64,000 bases of DNA from Amanita rubescens (taxonomy: Eukaryota; Basidiomycota; Agaricomycetes; Agaricales; Amanitaceae). The notes below the pieces were generated by a model. That model was not told where the DNA came from, did not search any database, and saw only the letters and a program-made list of their open reading frames with translations. Made by a program: the position numbers and the translations under genes. How positions within the stretch are numbered: the first letter of the stretch is position 1; every line of letters starts with the position of its first letter. The DNA lies in assembly GCA_015039365.1 (NCBI GenBank), contig WION01000256.1, forward strand, positions 1 through 64,000. The letters run 5' to 3'. Below are positions 42,141 through 54,813 of the stretch, piece after piece.

Positions 42141-45100
42141 ATGACCTTCAATTTCGAGCTCCAGGACGAGCTCCAGGCTCTTGCCAATGGCCAAAACTAC
42201 GAAATACCAAACGAACGTGACCCAGAATCCGAAGATGTCGACAAACTGCTCGAAGGCGAGTCCCAATAGCGATAATGATAAAAATATTTTAACACGAACG
42301 CGTCTCTAGGCGCAGTCGAGTCTGTGGCAGAGTCCAGCAATATGATCACAGATCCGGAGATATTCGACATTTATCGAAGCATCCTGAAACACGTGGACTC
42401 GGTCTCAGGCGTTGCAATGAGCAAAATCTTGGACTCCATTTCTTCTGGCCTAGCATCGGAATTAGAAGTCACGATGCGGGATGTTGATAATGCCGACCAG
42501 CAATCCTATATGGCCCATAAACTTCCTCTAGAACTTTACGCATTCCTGTTGCATTGGTTTGTTTCCGCGGCAGAGAAAGTAAAACAGCCCGAGGGAGAAG
42601 ATGCTCCTGCTGCGGCGAAGCCGAAGAAAGGTAGAGGGGGCAAAGCTGGGGGGAGATCCAAAGCGGCTGCGAACAGGAGAAAGGAGATATTTACGTGGAT
42701 AGACCAGATTCCCGCCACGCTGGGTCTCATCAGCAAAGTCCTTCGCCTGAAAACGCAGCGGATATGGACGATGACGGCTGAACGGGATACATTTATCAAG
42801 TACGCGACAGTGTTTTTTTTTTTGCTGTGTTGTCCTGACGCGTTTCAATCAAAGCTGCTTGACGCGTGTCGCTCACAACATCTCTGAAAATGAGCAGTAT
42901 ATGAAAGTTCAAGATATCAGAATGGGCGTGTATAAGGTCATTTGTCTTGCCGTAAAACATCATGGTCAAAGCGAAAGCATGGCGACGCAAATCATAATCA
43001 TGCAAAATCTGCAATTCTACGAACACTTATCTGAGCCTATGGCGGAATGTCTTACTTTCCTCACCAAGGAGTTCGACCACGCTCAACTGGGTGACGAAAT
43101 ACTACGCGAAATTGCTGCGAAGGACTTCACTTCCGATAAGAAAGCAGCCCAAGACACCAAAGGACCACGTTCTATTGCGAGGTTCCTTGTAAAGTTTGCA
43201 GAGTTGTCACCACGGTCGGTTCTTAAACAGCTGAGTTTATTGTTGAATCAGCTCGACTCAGAGGTAAGCGAAAATCCTTTGCCGAATTCTGCCGTCGCTC
43301 AGTGGTTGCTTTAGTCATGGCCTATCCGAACTGCCCTAGTCGAGGTGGTGGGCTACTTGATTATCGAACTGGCGTCCTCTGACGCGTCCGAGGACCAAGA
43401 TTCCCGGCAAACACAGAAACAGATATCGGATCTGTACGATCTCCTCATCGAGCGAATGTTGGACATGTCATCGTACGTTCGTACGAAAATCTTATCGGTA
43501 TTCTCAAAGCTATGCGAAATCAAGGCCAAGTTCCCGAAACAACGATTGGAGGTGACCCGCGCGGCTGTTGGCGCTTTGGAGGACAAAGTCTCCACGGTTC
43601 GCAAAAATGCAGCAGCTCTGCTAGTTAAGCTGTTGGTAACGCATCCATATGGGCTTGTACATGGCGGAACATTGGCTTTAGAGAAATTTGAATCCGAGTA
43701 CAAGGCTGTCAAGGAACAATTGAATAAGTTGGAAGGCGGAATTGGAAATGCTGTAGAGCGACAGGAAGGAGAGGATGACGAGGACGAGGACGAGGACGAG
43801 GAGCAAGCTGGTGGAGAAGATGACAACGAAAACGGGGCAAACGAGGAAGAGGAGCAAGATGACAATGATGGGGTGGATCAAGATCGTCCACCAAAACGGA
43901 AAAGAAAAAAGGCAAAGAAAAGGTTGATATATGCACTCTCGTCTTTCCCTTAAGCTGACTAAAATATGCACTTGCAGACCAAGGAAGCGGAGAGAGGATG
44001 AAATGGACGTTGACGAGGAGAACGAAGAGAATTCTGACGTTGGCGGAGAGGATGAGGAACAAACGGACGAAGAAGAAGAAGGATCAGGTGACGCTATGGA
44101 TGAGGACGGTGAAGAGAACGATGGAAGTCGTAGTCGGAAAAAGAAGGCTAAAGTTCAACGACGCAAATCCCAGCTTGACGTCGTCGCATTGTCCAACGAG
44201 CAGGCTGCGCTTGCAGCATTGGAAAGCACCCAGGTACTCCACCTCCGCCTTCGCAAGAAGTATTATGCCGAGGCCCTGAACTTCATACGCCAAATTCACG
44301 GTGCGATGGATATCATTGCTCAGTTACTTGGCTCAAAGAATAAGCCGGAGGTGCTGGTAGCAATAGAGTTTTTCCGTGTCGCACACGAGTATCAATTTGA
44401 CGCTGCCCAGGTAGGTGGTACGCACTCGGAACAACGCGAGATCTCATGAACGTCCTTTCTTACAGATAGGCATCAAGAAGATGTTGCATTTGATATGGCA
44501 TAAAGATAACAATAGTTCTACGACCGAGGACGGTAACGAAATGAAGGGTATACGCGCGGAATTACTAGAGTGCTACAGGAGTCTCTATTTCGAACCTCTT
44601 CCCGACCCTGAGGTGGAGCCCAAAGCGCAAGTGAATCGCATTACAAAGAACATGATTGAGTTAGAGTTCCTTCAGGGAGAACCGTGCCTTTTGGCTAACC
44701 AGTATCCACAGACTCACTTATGACGCAACACTAGCAGAGTTGACAAGTTTGGAAGAGATGATGCGTATATTGATGGATAAGAATCGTATTCATCACAACG
44801 TGATTGGAAAACTGTGGCAGGTTTACAGTATGAGTATCCAGTCTGAGCTCGAGATGGTGGCTAACCAGCTTTTAGGCTCGAAAAAACCTTTACCAAAGGC
44901 CCAGCGTAGAGGAGCAATCATCATCCTTGGCATGCTTGCCCTTGGAAAGCGAAGTGTGTTGACAGACCACGTTGACGTCATGTTGAGGGTAGGATTAGGT
45001 AGTTGGGGTAAGGTGAGAAGACATACCTATTGAAGCGAGAAAACGGTCGCTAATTGTCCCACCAGGCGGATTTGGCGCTCGCCAGGTATACTTGCATTGC

Positions 45101-47156
45101 TCTTCAGCGGCTGAACGGGAGCGCCAAAAAAGTCAAAGGTACGACAATGCTCATAATGAATCGTTCAAACCTGACGAGTGGCCCAGGATCTCTCCTCGAT
45201 AAGACCTTACGAATTGAGATGGAGAATCAAATTTTCCGCAAGCTACAGGAAGCCGTTGAACATCCTTGTCGTTCACGAGAATGGTTTGGGCTGGCTGAAC
45301 AGGTTATCAATACAGTCTATGCTCTTGGCGAGCACCCCGATATCTTCTGTAATGAACTTATCAAGAAGCTCTCCGTTAGGGCTTTTGCCAGGCGTCAAAG
45401 AGCTGCTCCGGATTCGCAAGACAAAGAAACAGGTCTTGGAGAAGATCCAGACGCTATGAATGAGGATGAACCCGAGGTACCTTCACAAATGGAGAATAGC
45501 AAAGATTCAACGCAGAATTCCCCGTCTCCTGCTGACAAGGACTTGGGCGACGCGTTCGAACTCAGTCAATTGTTGTTCGTTGTTGGTCATGTTGCTATCA
45601 AACACATCGTCTTTCTGGAATTGGTTGAGCGCGAACTTAAGAGACAGAAGGACGAGAGACGTGCGGGTAAGAGCTTGTTTACTGTTGAGTTTCGCATCCT
45701 TACGTTCATCGTCAGCCGAGAAACGAGCCGCACCAAATCAAGGAGCGAAGGACAAGGAAGCTGAAGAGCTTGATCAAGTGGTTGGTAACGCCGAAGACGA
45801 AATAGGCGACCGGATATCCAGTATTAGAGAAACGGAATTGCTCTATGGACCAGACTCCCTGCTATCCGTCTATGGCCCGATGATCGTCCACATATGTGGA
45901 AGCCCTCATAAATTCAAGGTAAGCGTTCTTCTCGCATCACGATACGATACTGAATTATGGGTAGAATCGAACTCTGCGAGGGGCTGCCACAGTGTCTTTC
46001 AGCAAATTCCTGTGTGTTAGTTCTCAGTTTTGCGATCAACACCATAGGCTGTTGTTCAAGATCCTTGAGACGTCGAAGGATCCGCAAATTCGCAGCAATA
46101 TCGTCATCGCACTCGGGGATGTGGCCGTTTCATTCAGCACTATCATAGACGAAAACAGCAATGAGCTGTACAAGGGTCTTTCAGACAAGAATTTCGCAGT
46201 GAAGAAGAACACGTTGATGGTGCTGACACATCTGATATTGAACGGCATGATCAAGGTCAAGGGTCAGCTTGGCGAAATGGCTAAATGCTTGGAAGATGAA
46301 GAACCTCGGATCGCTGATTTGGCCAAGCTATTCTTCGAGGAGCTCTCAACAAAGGACAATGCCATTTATAACAACTTACCAGATGGTATGTGTTAGTAAT
46401 CATCGCGAAGATTACAAGTCCTCATCCATTCACAGTTATTAGCCATTTGTCAACTGGGGATCACGCCGTCGACGAAGAGGCGTTCAAAAGCACTCTGAAA
46501 TACATCTTCAAATTCATCGAAAAGGTTCGAGACTCAAATAGCAACATTCGCGACCGCTGATTGCATTTTATGTAGGAGAAACAAGCTGAAGCAATCGTCG
46601 AGAAGCTTTGTCAACGGTTCCAACTCACAGAAGATCCCCGGCAATGGCGTGATATTGCTTTTTGTTTATCGTTATTGCCATATAAGTCAGAGAAATCCGT
46701 GAAGAAGTTGATCGAAGGAATACAATTCTATCGTGATAAGCTCCACGAGCCAGTTGTCTTCGAGCGTTTCACGGAAATTTTGACCAAGGTAGGACGCTCA
46801 TACAATACGAGTCGGAAATTAAACGAATACCCTCAACAGGCGCGAGGCAACAAGAGTAAAGACAAGCCTGATTCGGAGCTTAACGAATTCGAACAGGCAA
46901 GCCTAATACCACACCAATGACATCTTTATATGCTAATGTTCCACTTAAAGATCCTCAATGAACACAAACGTCAAGGGGAAGAAGACCAAGCGCTCGAAAA
47001 GCGCGTTGAAGGCAAAAAAGCTGCAGCAAAGAAGCGGGCGTCACGACGCGGTAAGTGAACACCATGACACAATTCGGAACAAGTTTCTCATTTGTCTCTT
47101 TGATAGCACGCAGAAAGGTGCAACAAGAGCGAGCAGAATCAGATGAGGAGGCATAA
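42141..47156 (+). CDS. cnd1: Condensin subunit 1 (Cnd1/Ycs4/NCAPD2)
   Basis: Begins MTFNFELQDELQALANGQNY (ATG 42141). The first intron is GC-AG (GAAG/GCGAGT ... CTAG/GC), which restores EG-AVESVAES. The body is a series of HEAT helices: YRSILKHVDSVSGVAMSKIL, LPLELYAFLLHWFVSAAEKV, QDIRMGVYKVICLAVKHHGQ, SWPIRTALVEVVGYLIIELA, SSYVRTKILSVFSKLCEIKA and VSTVRKNAAALLVKLLVTHP. An acidic linker follows (EDDEDEDEDEEQAGGEDDNE, 43760-44140). The Cnd1 C-terminal block is clear: LLFKILETSKDPQIRSNIVI, ALGDVAVSFSTIIDENSNEL, YKGLSDKNFAVKKNTLMVLT and GQLGEMAKCLEDEEPRIADL. The chain ends in a basic tail (KKAAAKKRASRRA, then QQERAESDEEA). It is the HEAT subunit of condensin I, which compacts mitotic chromosomes with Smc2/Smc4, and is expected to be essential. 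Confidence 0.93.
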
Positions 47157-47508
47157 TGTTTGTTTAATTAATCATGTTGTAAGATAGTATACGATAATCT
47201 GCCCCGGCTCACGCAGTGATGCATGCAGGGGTTCATGAACGTTCAACGTTCAAGGTCAAGGTTAAATCTCTCACCTGTCGGATGCGTCCCTGACGTAAGG
47301 AATGCGACGATCTCATTGGATTTGAATAGTTCCAGTCGAAAAATCGCGACCGGAGACACGAAGTTCAGGCCGATTTGAATTTTCAGCAGGAAAGTTCCAC
47401 CAAGATTGATATCCCCCCCCCAAACCATATATGATTCCAGATTCCAATTGCCTACACACAACAATATAAATAAGGAACGAAAAATGTTCAAATCAACAAT
47501 TTGGGCAT
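47157..47508. other. Intergenic region between convergent condensin and P450 genes
   Basis: This is the shared 3' flank of two convergent genes. No gene or repeat was seen. Confidence 0.5.
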
Positions 47509-49803
47509 CTACTCTACAACCTGCCTCACCCGCATCGGAAGCGCTGCACCTCGCTCCCCAGCCACTTTCGGGCGGGGTAGAATCGAGATATGTTTGTCTA
47601 ACACCGTTTCCGGCCCATTCACGAGCTCGAAAGAGAAGTTGCGGATGAGGACGGATAGAACAGACTATGGTGACATTCAATACGTCAAACCCAGGAATAA
47701 TAAAAGGAAATTAGCATACCTTGAATTCGGCTAACGCGAATCCCCTTCCTAAGCATATCCTCGGCCCGTCCGAAAATGTCATCAGATGTCTATGACCATG
47801 AATATCCTTTGGCACGTATGGGTTCTCTTCGAGCCATCGCTCAGGAACAAATGATCGTGCATCGGGGCCCCATAACTTTTCATTGCAATTGGTGAAGATG
47901 ATAGGTGAATGCAGAACGGTTCCTTTAGGAATAACAAGAGAATCCAAGATTTGTCCTGATGTTGTTTCGATCGGGGCGCTCAATGGGATGACGTCGTCCT
48001 CTACGGCCTAGTACATACTTTGTTAACAGATAGCATTTACATTATATAGAGAAATTAGACATACCACGCGAATCAACTCCTCGGCTGGTGGATGGAACCT
48101 CAATGTCTCGTGGACGACAGCATCGAGGTATGGTAAATCCGATGTCAATTGATCCCACGTCGGATCGCCTGTCGAAAATTCACGTCGTAACTCTTCTCTT
48201 AACTTGCGTTGTATCTCTGGATTGCGGGCTAGCTCTACTAGCGCCCACTGACAGAATGTCAGAAAGACCGACGATACATGCGGGATAACCATGTTTACGT
48301 ACCGAGAGACTAACTGCGTAATCGACGTCAAATCACGTTGCAAGTGTCGAACAATATTGGGTTACTCACTAGATGTAGTTTCGTATCCTTCAGAACATGT
48401 CAGGTTTTTACGCGACTCAAAACAGCGAATACGTCACCTGCAATTAATAGAAGGTTCTAGCGATGTATCATGTAAGCCACGATCACGATCAAGGGATCCG
48501 TTAGTTACATACAATCTAAATAATATCCGTTAATTTTATCGCTACGGATCAATGCTCGGGTGTATGCACCTGCGAAATAACTTCATCCGGTGTCAACTTG
48601 AAATTAGCATCTTCAGACTGTCCTTTGACTGATTCACAACATCAACTATGAGCGCGGATAAATATATGCCTAAAACTCACGCAACAAACCAAGAATTGAC
48701 CGGTCTTTAGAGTCGCTCTGCGAACCCTCCTTCAGCTTTTCGGTGTTCCTGAGCAGCTTGAAAGCTATCGCAGATGTTGCCTCTTTCATTTGTTCCATCA
48801 TTCGCATTCTTCCCATTGGAAGATGTGTCATGATGGGGAATATCACACAGACAAGGAGAAAAACAAGCCCGCCGTTTCCTCTACTCTCGTTGAAGGATTT
48901 AAACACTTTGACTATCGGAGATTCGTGGCCTTCGAGAGCTTTAAAGTCGTGCCCGAATCCACCAACACCGATCGAATCAAGTCTGTCAACTTCAGCTCAG
49001 AACGACGTTGGAATTAAGAACGCGAAAGACAGACGTGATTTTATTCATCCTGTGGACAATGGGTCAATATCAATCCAGCGATCATGAGGAAGGGCTGCGC
49101 ACCATTCCTGCACATCAATTATGGCCTCGTCATTAGATTCAAATAATGTGTCCCAATTTGTTTTGACCTAGACGAATCATTTATATAAGAACATTTGATG
49201 CGAAGAAATTGGGCTAGCCTTGTATACAGAATCATAAAAAACGCTGGTTACCATACGCAGTGCAGCGTTGCTGAAAGCAGGCGACAAAGCCCGTCGTTGC
49301 CTTGAAGCGGTTATACTCAGCATTCATTCGTAGTATTCATACAATCATACCTGCGGTGATCTTCACCGTCGACAGATAACATATTAGGTCCGGCCTAACA
49401 AGACTGAGAAATGAACATTATAACTAGGCTCATCCCAACTTACGATCTTTTTCATAAACGTCTTTGAGAATGGCAATAACTGGTAGGTCAACGAATCCTT
49501 CGAATGTAGGTGCGCGATAGCTTTGGGATCGCATAGAATAATACTTCGGCCGCCCATCATCGCAGGCACCTGGAACACGGGTCCGTATTCCTCTGTCCAA
49601 AGTCGATACATTTCTGCGCGGTCCTTCGATTGCAACACCTCGGGAAGCCGGCCCAAGAAGAAGTATTGGTTGGGTGGTCCTTTGAGCCTGGGCAGGCGAG
49701 AAGTTCTTCGTCGAATGATGATGAATCGGAGGAGCCTAACGGCGACATAGAGGAGGGGGAGGGAGATTAGAACGCCTAAAGGCCTTAGGGCAGACTTCAG
49801 CAT
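47509..49803 (-). CDS. Cytochrome P450 monooxygenase
   Basis: Begins MLKSALRPLGVLISLPLLYV (ATG 49803), an N-terminal membrane anchor, then a basic stretch and the Pro/Gly hinge LKGPPNQYFFLGRLPEVLQS. Later exons carry GPNMLSVDGEDHRRQRRALS, LDSIGVGGFGHDFKALEG, the I-helix GYETTS, the K-helix E-x-x-R in VVHETLRFHPPAEELIRVV, the meander PERW in FVPERWLEENP, and the heme loop FSDGPRICLGRGFALAEFK with its Cys ligand. The end NFSFELVNGPETVLDKHISI and PRPKVAGERGAALP is normal. Such enzymes are ER-bound haem monooxygenases; the substrate cannot be told. The exon just before GYETTS (48370-48470) could not be joined cleanly, so either a tiny exon was missed or the gene is damaged there. Confidence 0.85.
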
Positions 49804-50411
49804 GCTGGTAGGGATATCGATAGTGGGCTGGGGTACGTGCCTGTTTTAAGTGAAAAAGGGTGTGAGTAATAGAATACGCGTCCGATACAGAGTCACCAGC
49901 GGCCTACCAAGATGAAGCCAATGAAGCATCACAAAGAGACTGCGCATGTAAAGATTAAGTTTGCGTCAACACGTCGAGAGTGGTAAGCATCATAGAATTT
50001 CTCGCGCACGGCGCACGCCAATCCTAACGAATTTGGGCTCCATGGCCTGATCTTGTAATACTGACTTTGATCTATACTCACCTGTGATGGCTCTTGACCC
50101 CCGCTGCTTAGGCATTCTGAGGCGCAAGGTATCTGACGCACGTACTGACAGGCACAGTTCAATCATTGGGGATATCTATCTGTTGGAGGCTGTACACCTG
50201 ACAACCAAGTACCGTGGACTTGAACACAACGTGGCCCAAATATAGCATTGAACATGCCAGACGAAAGATTGATCGCCAAAGCAGGATATCATGTTACAAC
50301 GTAAGCCAGCATCATCAACTTCATCCTTGAACCAGTGCCGGTATGAACATGTACAAACCGCTAACGTTCGAGTATTCTTACTGTTAATGAGGACCCAGAG
50401 CAGGTCTCCCA
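49804..50411. other. P450 upstream region
   Basis: No gene could be supported. It contains the promoter of the P450 gene and short open frames without family matches. Confidence 0.45.
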
Positions 50412-50933
50412 TTAGCCCCGCTGCTCCTGTAATCGAGGACCAAGGCGACCGGTAGCCAGCTCTTCCAGACTCTTCAATTTTGTGGTTTCGCTGTTGACGT
50501 AGTAGAACAGGGAGAGGATATTCAACTCTGGAAGCACGAGCGAGCCGAGTATCATATCGCAAAAGTCGCTTCGAACGAACTGAATGGAAAGCTGATTCAA
50601 GTGCGGAAGGAAGACGGGCTCGTTGTCTGGTCTCGATAAAACATGACGGGATGCCTCCTTCAATTTCCACTCCCGGTTTAATGCGCATGTCAGCGTGTCT
50701 AACAGGAACACTTCAAGGAGCGGGCAGTGGCGCAGAATCTCCATACACGGGGCGGCAGAATGCACATCAGCCCGAATCTCCAAACTTCGATGTTGCTTTA
50801 CCGATATTGCGCAGCAAACCTTATCTGGAAGCACCCTATAAACAGTATGCGAGAAGTGTGTCGATTGGAAGCTGTCGATCGGCACCGGGGTTGAGCCGGT
50901 TGAGTGGGAAGCAGGGAGGGCTTGAAAAAGCAA
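50412..50933 (-). pseudogene. Leucine-rich F-box-type fragment
   Basis: The minus-strand frame includes LRHCPLLEVFLLDTLTCALN, HVLSRPDNEPVFLPHLNQLS and MILGSLVLPELNILSLFYYV. The alternation of L-x-x-L-x-x-L blocks resembles the LRR body of basidiomycete F-box proteins. No F-box is seen upstream and the C-terminal part breaks off at 50412. A truncated F-box/LRR relic is the best reading, with low certainty. Confidence 0.4.
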
Positions 50934-52249
50934 ATGATAACTTTGGTCGAAGGGATAAGGTCGGTGCTTTTTAGCTCAGCATATTGACAATATTGATTCG
51001 TGTATGGCCTGACGATCATTCCTTCAGTTACGCGGTGCAAACTGAGGTACAGGCCTTCAACGAAGTAGGAGGCACCAAACTGAAAGATTGGATCACATCA
51101 TCTATCCGATTGATAGATCCCGGGAGGAAAACGCTGTTCATCGGATTTAGGTAACACGGTGAGGCGGTTCACATCATGCATGTCAGAGCTTATTCACTAA
51201 TAAAACAGTTTAGAAGGATGTATGCACGCATCTCCCGAATGCACTGCTGGTTCACAGCTGAAAGGTCAGGTCAGGGATAATTCACGATTCGGTGACAGTT
51301 ACCATCACACGTCACAGCCAGGAAATTCCCGAATTTCCTAATTTCGACTATAGCGTAAGATTCCGCCTTTTCGACGGAGGACCACGTTTTGTTGGGAATA
51401 TCTGGTGGCTGATCCAATACTTCACGTCGAGAGCCCCTTTACGGGATCGGATCGTTTTCCAAAGAACAATTCTCCGCCTGTGTCATTCTCTCTCATTTTG
51501 TTTCGTATATAGAGTCAGCCACGTATAACGTCGATCAAGATTCTCTCGTTACGACCACATATACACCAAAAGCAGACGATTAATTTCTTTTGTTTACTCA
51601 ACACTGCACTGCACAGGAACAAGTGCTTTGACATCAAGCGCGAAGGTGGCAAAGGCCTGAAAGGGAAGGAACACATACGGTAATCTCATTCTTGTGTTTG
51701 ATTGATCTCTGTATAACTAATTACATTGTAAAAGGCATTTACAAAGCTGTTTTCGATAGAGATGCCAGTGCCTAACGGATTTTTCTGATGGTATCTATAC
51801 AAGCTTTGTCTAGGATGGAAGGGAATGGCAATGAGATAGGAACACGCGGAGTGGCGATGATGAAGACGTGATGTTGATACTGCGCCAACACAGGGCCTGA
51901 GAATCGAACCTTCTCCAGGTTGTTCTCCAGCCATTGCCTCTCGCCGTTCCTTTCGTAATCACTCTAGAGAAAGGAGGTGAGTGCTATGAGATTAGAACAT
52001 GAATTTATAGCTAATGTTTAGATCAGACCTTGCAAGGTGATTCGTACCTTTCTGATTCCATTACTGATAACTGGTTGACGGATCAACTGTGATCACAGAA
52101 TCGCGAAATCCTGTGCTATCATTGATGACCAGCGGTTCGCTCACCATGACCAATATCATTAGTTATATTTTTGTTCCATTCACTCTGACAATTTGACAAG
52201 TCACAGTATAAATATCAGGGTGAAGTTAGACGTTGAAGTTGTTCTTAAA
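50934..52249. other. Intergenic region
   Basis: No gene could be supported. TATAAATA at 52207-52214 lies 36 bp upstream of the next ATG and is a good TATA box candidate. Confidence 0.45.
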
Positions 52250-53324
52250 ATGTTATCCTCCCTCGAAGCAACTATCATTGCGATCACCTTACAGGCGCTC
52301 CTAACGGGCGTATATTTCACCTCATTTCTCCTGTGCCTGCGATGGCTCATCTTTTCGGACGATGGCGGGACCCTGCGCAAGCCCATTCATCGGCCCTTCT
52401 TAATCATTACCGTCATCCTCTTTACTTTCTCAGTGACAGACCTCGGCTTCTCTCTGCAAGCTACATTGCTCTTTTCTCAGGTTGCCTCTATTTTGGATAG
52501 TCGGGTTGGCATAGCATATGCCGGTGTCATCAATGTATGTAATCCGAGAATTGAATTATTGATGAGCTGAACTCTCCAGTGGGTTATAGAAATGTTAACA
52601 TCAATCATAATTGATGGTGTCCTGGTTTGTGAATGAGCAAGTTTAATCACTGGGTGCTCATGACTCAATTGTATCAGATCTTTCGTTGTTGGTCAGTCTA
52701 CAATAGATCATGGCGAATCGCCATCCTTCCCCTCGTCCTATTGCTATACAACATGTCAGGCCTTCTTATGACCACATATTGGAACATCACCTTCCAGGCA
52801 CTCGGAGGGGATGTAGCACCCTTCAACAGTAATGTTATAAAGGCATCCACTTATGTTGCTACTACTATCATAAACATATATGCAACATGTAAGTGAATAT
52901 ATTGTGCCACATCCTATGATATTAATTCAAAGCGAAATTAAAGCTGCTATTATATTTCTAATCTGCAGAAATGGTTTTTCTCGACGCTTTGGCCCTACAA
53001 TTCATGTTATCGCTGAATCGGGTTTATTATACACCCTCACGAGTATCGCCACTTTTTGCATAATGTTCATTCCCTCCAATGGGTTTCCCATAGTGACTGC
53101 TATTGTATGTCATCAATGAATCGAATACCGCGAAAACTGTATCTCACTCATGCACGCAGAATTTTCCTATTGCAGGAATCGCTTTTAATCTCATATTGAT
53201 ACGGGTGGCACAAAATAGGGCTAGCCCAGAGCCACAGCTGCCTACATTTATTGGTGACTCAACCATTGAACGCGCCATTCCGGCCGCACCTCGCCACAAC
53301 TCGGAAACTGTCGGCTCGACCTGA
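52250..53324 (+). CDS. Agaricomycete multi-pass membrane protein of unknown role
   Basis: Begins MLSSLEATIIAITLQALLTG (ATG 52250). Helices include VYFTSFLLCLRWLIF, FLIITVILFTFSVTDLGFSL, IVL-like IAILPLVLLLYNMSGLLMTT, TYVATTIINIYAT, LLYTLTSIATFCIMFIPSNG and FPIAGIAFNLILIRVAQNRA. The features I-F-R-C-W-x-V-Y after helix 3 and N-F-P-I-A-G-I-x-F-N-L-I-(L/I)-(I/V)-R close to the end are shared by a common but uncharacterised seven-helix family in mushroom genomes. About 280 residues are expected. Introns follow the VIN and GVL codons. The splice near 52880 could not be settled by eye. Tail is hydrophilic (PEPQLPTFIGDSTIERAIPA). Confidence 0.65.
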
Positions 53325-53971
53325 GAAGAAAGTTCGCCCATGTCTTAACTCGACGAGTACCAAGAAGTTGTTCTTTCGTTACATGGATTCTTATCCGAAT
53401 ATGTTCAGACCTGTATTTTCATTTCCTCGTTTTTCCGATATTCTCAGAATGTAGTAGTATTGTACTACGATCTATAGTTGAACATTCTTTCTGACTATTG
53501 TTCCGACTTGGACAAGCCACTTGCAGTCACGAATTGAGGCTTGATCACTGACTCGAAGCAGTCGATGATTGGAGTTGACCGAGTCTTGATGTGCACCGGG
53601 CCGTCGGCTCTCCCCGATTTCCCACTCAGCGATTATCGATTGTGGCATCAGCGGCCACCTTTGCTTCCATTCCCAGCTGGCCGCCATCACCAAAGAACTT
53701 TCGAATCGACCAAACAGTTAGAGTATCATCAACCAATCACGACTTGCTTTCCTTCTATGACTCGATCCATTGGTGGGTGCAACACCCGACATAGCCCCAC
53801 ACTGTACTGCCTCCGTGGCAGAACCCTAGTATGTAGGTCCAACAAACCGAGCCGTGGAACTTCAAATTCGAGAAGAACGGACTCGGGAACTGTCGCACGA
53901 ACACGGGATTGACACGAGTTTATTTCCTTAAATACCCAGTCAAAGTCGTTCTCTTTCTATTCGCGATTAAC
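53325..53971. other. Intergenic region
   Basis: No gene or repeat could be supported between the two membrane protein genes. Confidence 0.45.
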
Positions 53972-54813
53972 ATGTCACCACCGCAAAATCGCACGAATCT
54001 TTTCGATAAACACTCCATGATGCAAATAGCGCACACAGTTCTCTTGACGATTGGATTGTCTGCGTGTTATGTGCTCACCTGCGGATTTCCCTTCGGATAC
54101 TATGCCAGCTTATCGACTGTTGATGTTCCTCAAGTTGTCAGAGGAGCCGCGGGTTCAACCAGTGCGGATATCGAACGAGCAGGTGCTCGAAGCCTTGAGC
54201 GCCAAATCGCGGGTTGGAAGACCATTCGCGTCGCGAGTGGCGTCATTGGCATTGGGTAAGGGACCTGATACGTTATCAATGTTATCATAAGGTGCTAAAA
54301 ATTGTCGCCACTCGTTAGCGTCGGTATACCCGCCATTGTGTTGTACTTCCAGCCTTGGCTGGTAGAAAAGTGGTCCGAAATCTTTTTGATGATCTCTGTG
54401 GTTCTCTCCGCCACGTCCTTTTCTTTCGCGACCATTCTTATCTCGTCGTTCGCGGATTGGTCTGGGGTAAGGCTTACAGTTCTCTAGTAATCAACTCTCG
54501 GTACTAAAAATGCCTTATCAAGGATGTGAAAGAGCTCAAATCCGATCTTCTCGCATGGTCCATCCTGTTCTCCATCCCCAACATCGCTTTGGCATGGTAA
54601 GTCTAGTTCCTACACAACCTCTCGACAACAAACTGATCTCGCAATAGGAGCGCCATGTCTCTCGTCACCGCCGCTGCCACTCTAGCTGCCAACAAAATCG
54701 TGTTCAGCAGCGCTATCGAGTACTTTGAAACAGCGGTCGCAGTGCTGATGTTCGTCATCGGCCTCGCCATAACCACGCTATTCTACATGGTCCACAGCAT
54801 CTGGAAGTTGTAA
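53972..54813 (+). CDS. Hypothetical four-helix membrane protein
   Basis: Four exons with clean GT-AG introns: MSPPQNRTNLFDKHSMMQIA to VIGIG, then VGIPAIVLYFQPWLVEKWSE, DVKELKSDLLAWSILFSIP, and SAMSLVTAAATLAANKIVFS to YMVHSIWKL at 54813. Predicted helices: HTVLLTIGLSACYVLTCGF, ASGVIGIGVGIPAIVLYF, FLMISVVLSATSFSFATILI, WSILFSIPNIALAWSAMSLV and VAVLMFVIGLAITTLFYMV. No family is recognised. All exon joins keep frame without stop, so it is likely an active gene of about 225 residues. A possible alternative start lies in-frame at 53909 but is not an ATG. Confidence 0.6.

Noticed and set aside
43353..43865. Serine-rich 170-residue minus-strand frame
   Set aside because: It is the antisense shadow of the acidic linker and HEAT repeats of condensin Cnd1.
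51860..51960. Possible tRNA on the minus strand (GGTTCGATTC)
   Set aside because: The T stem around the motif does not pair and no matching acceptor stem was found.
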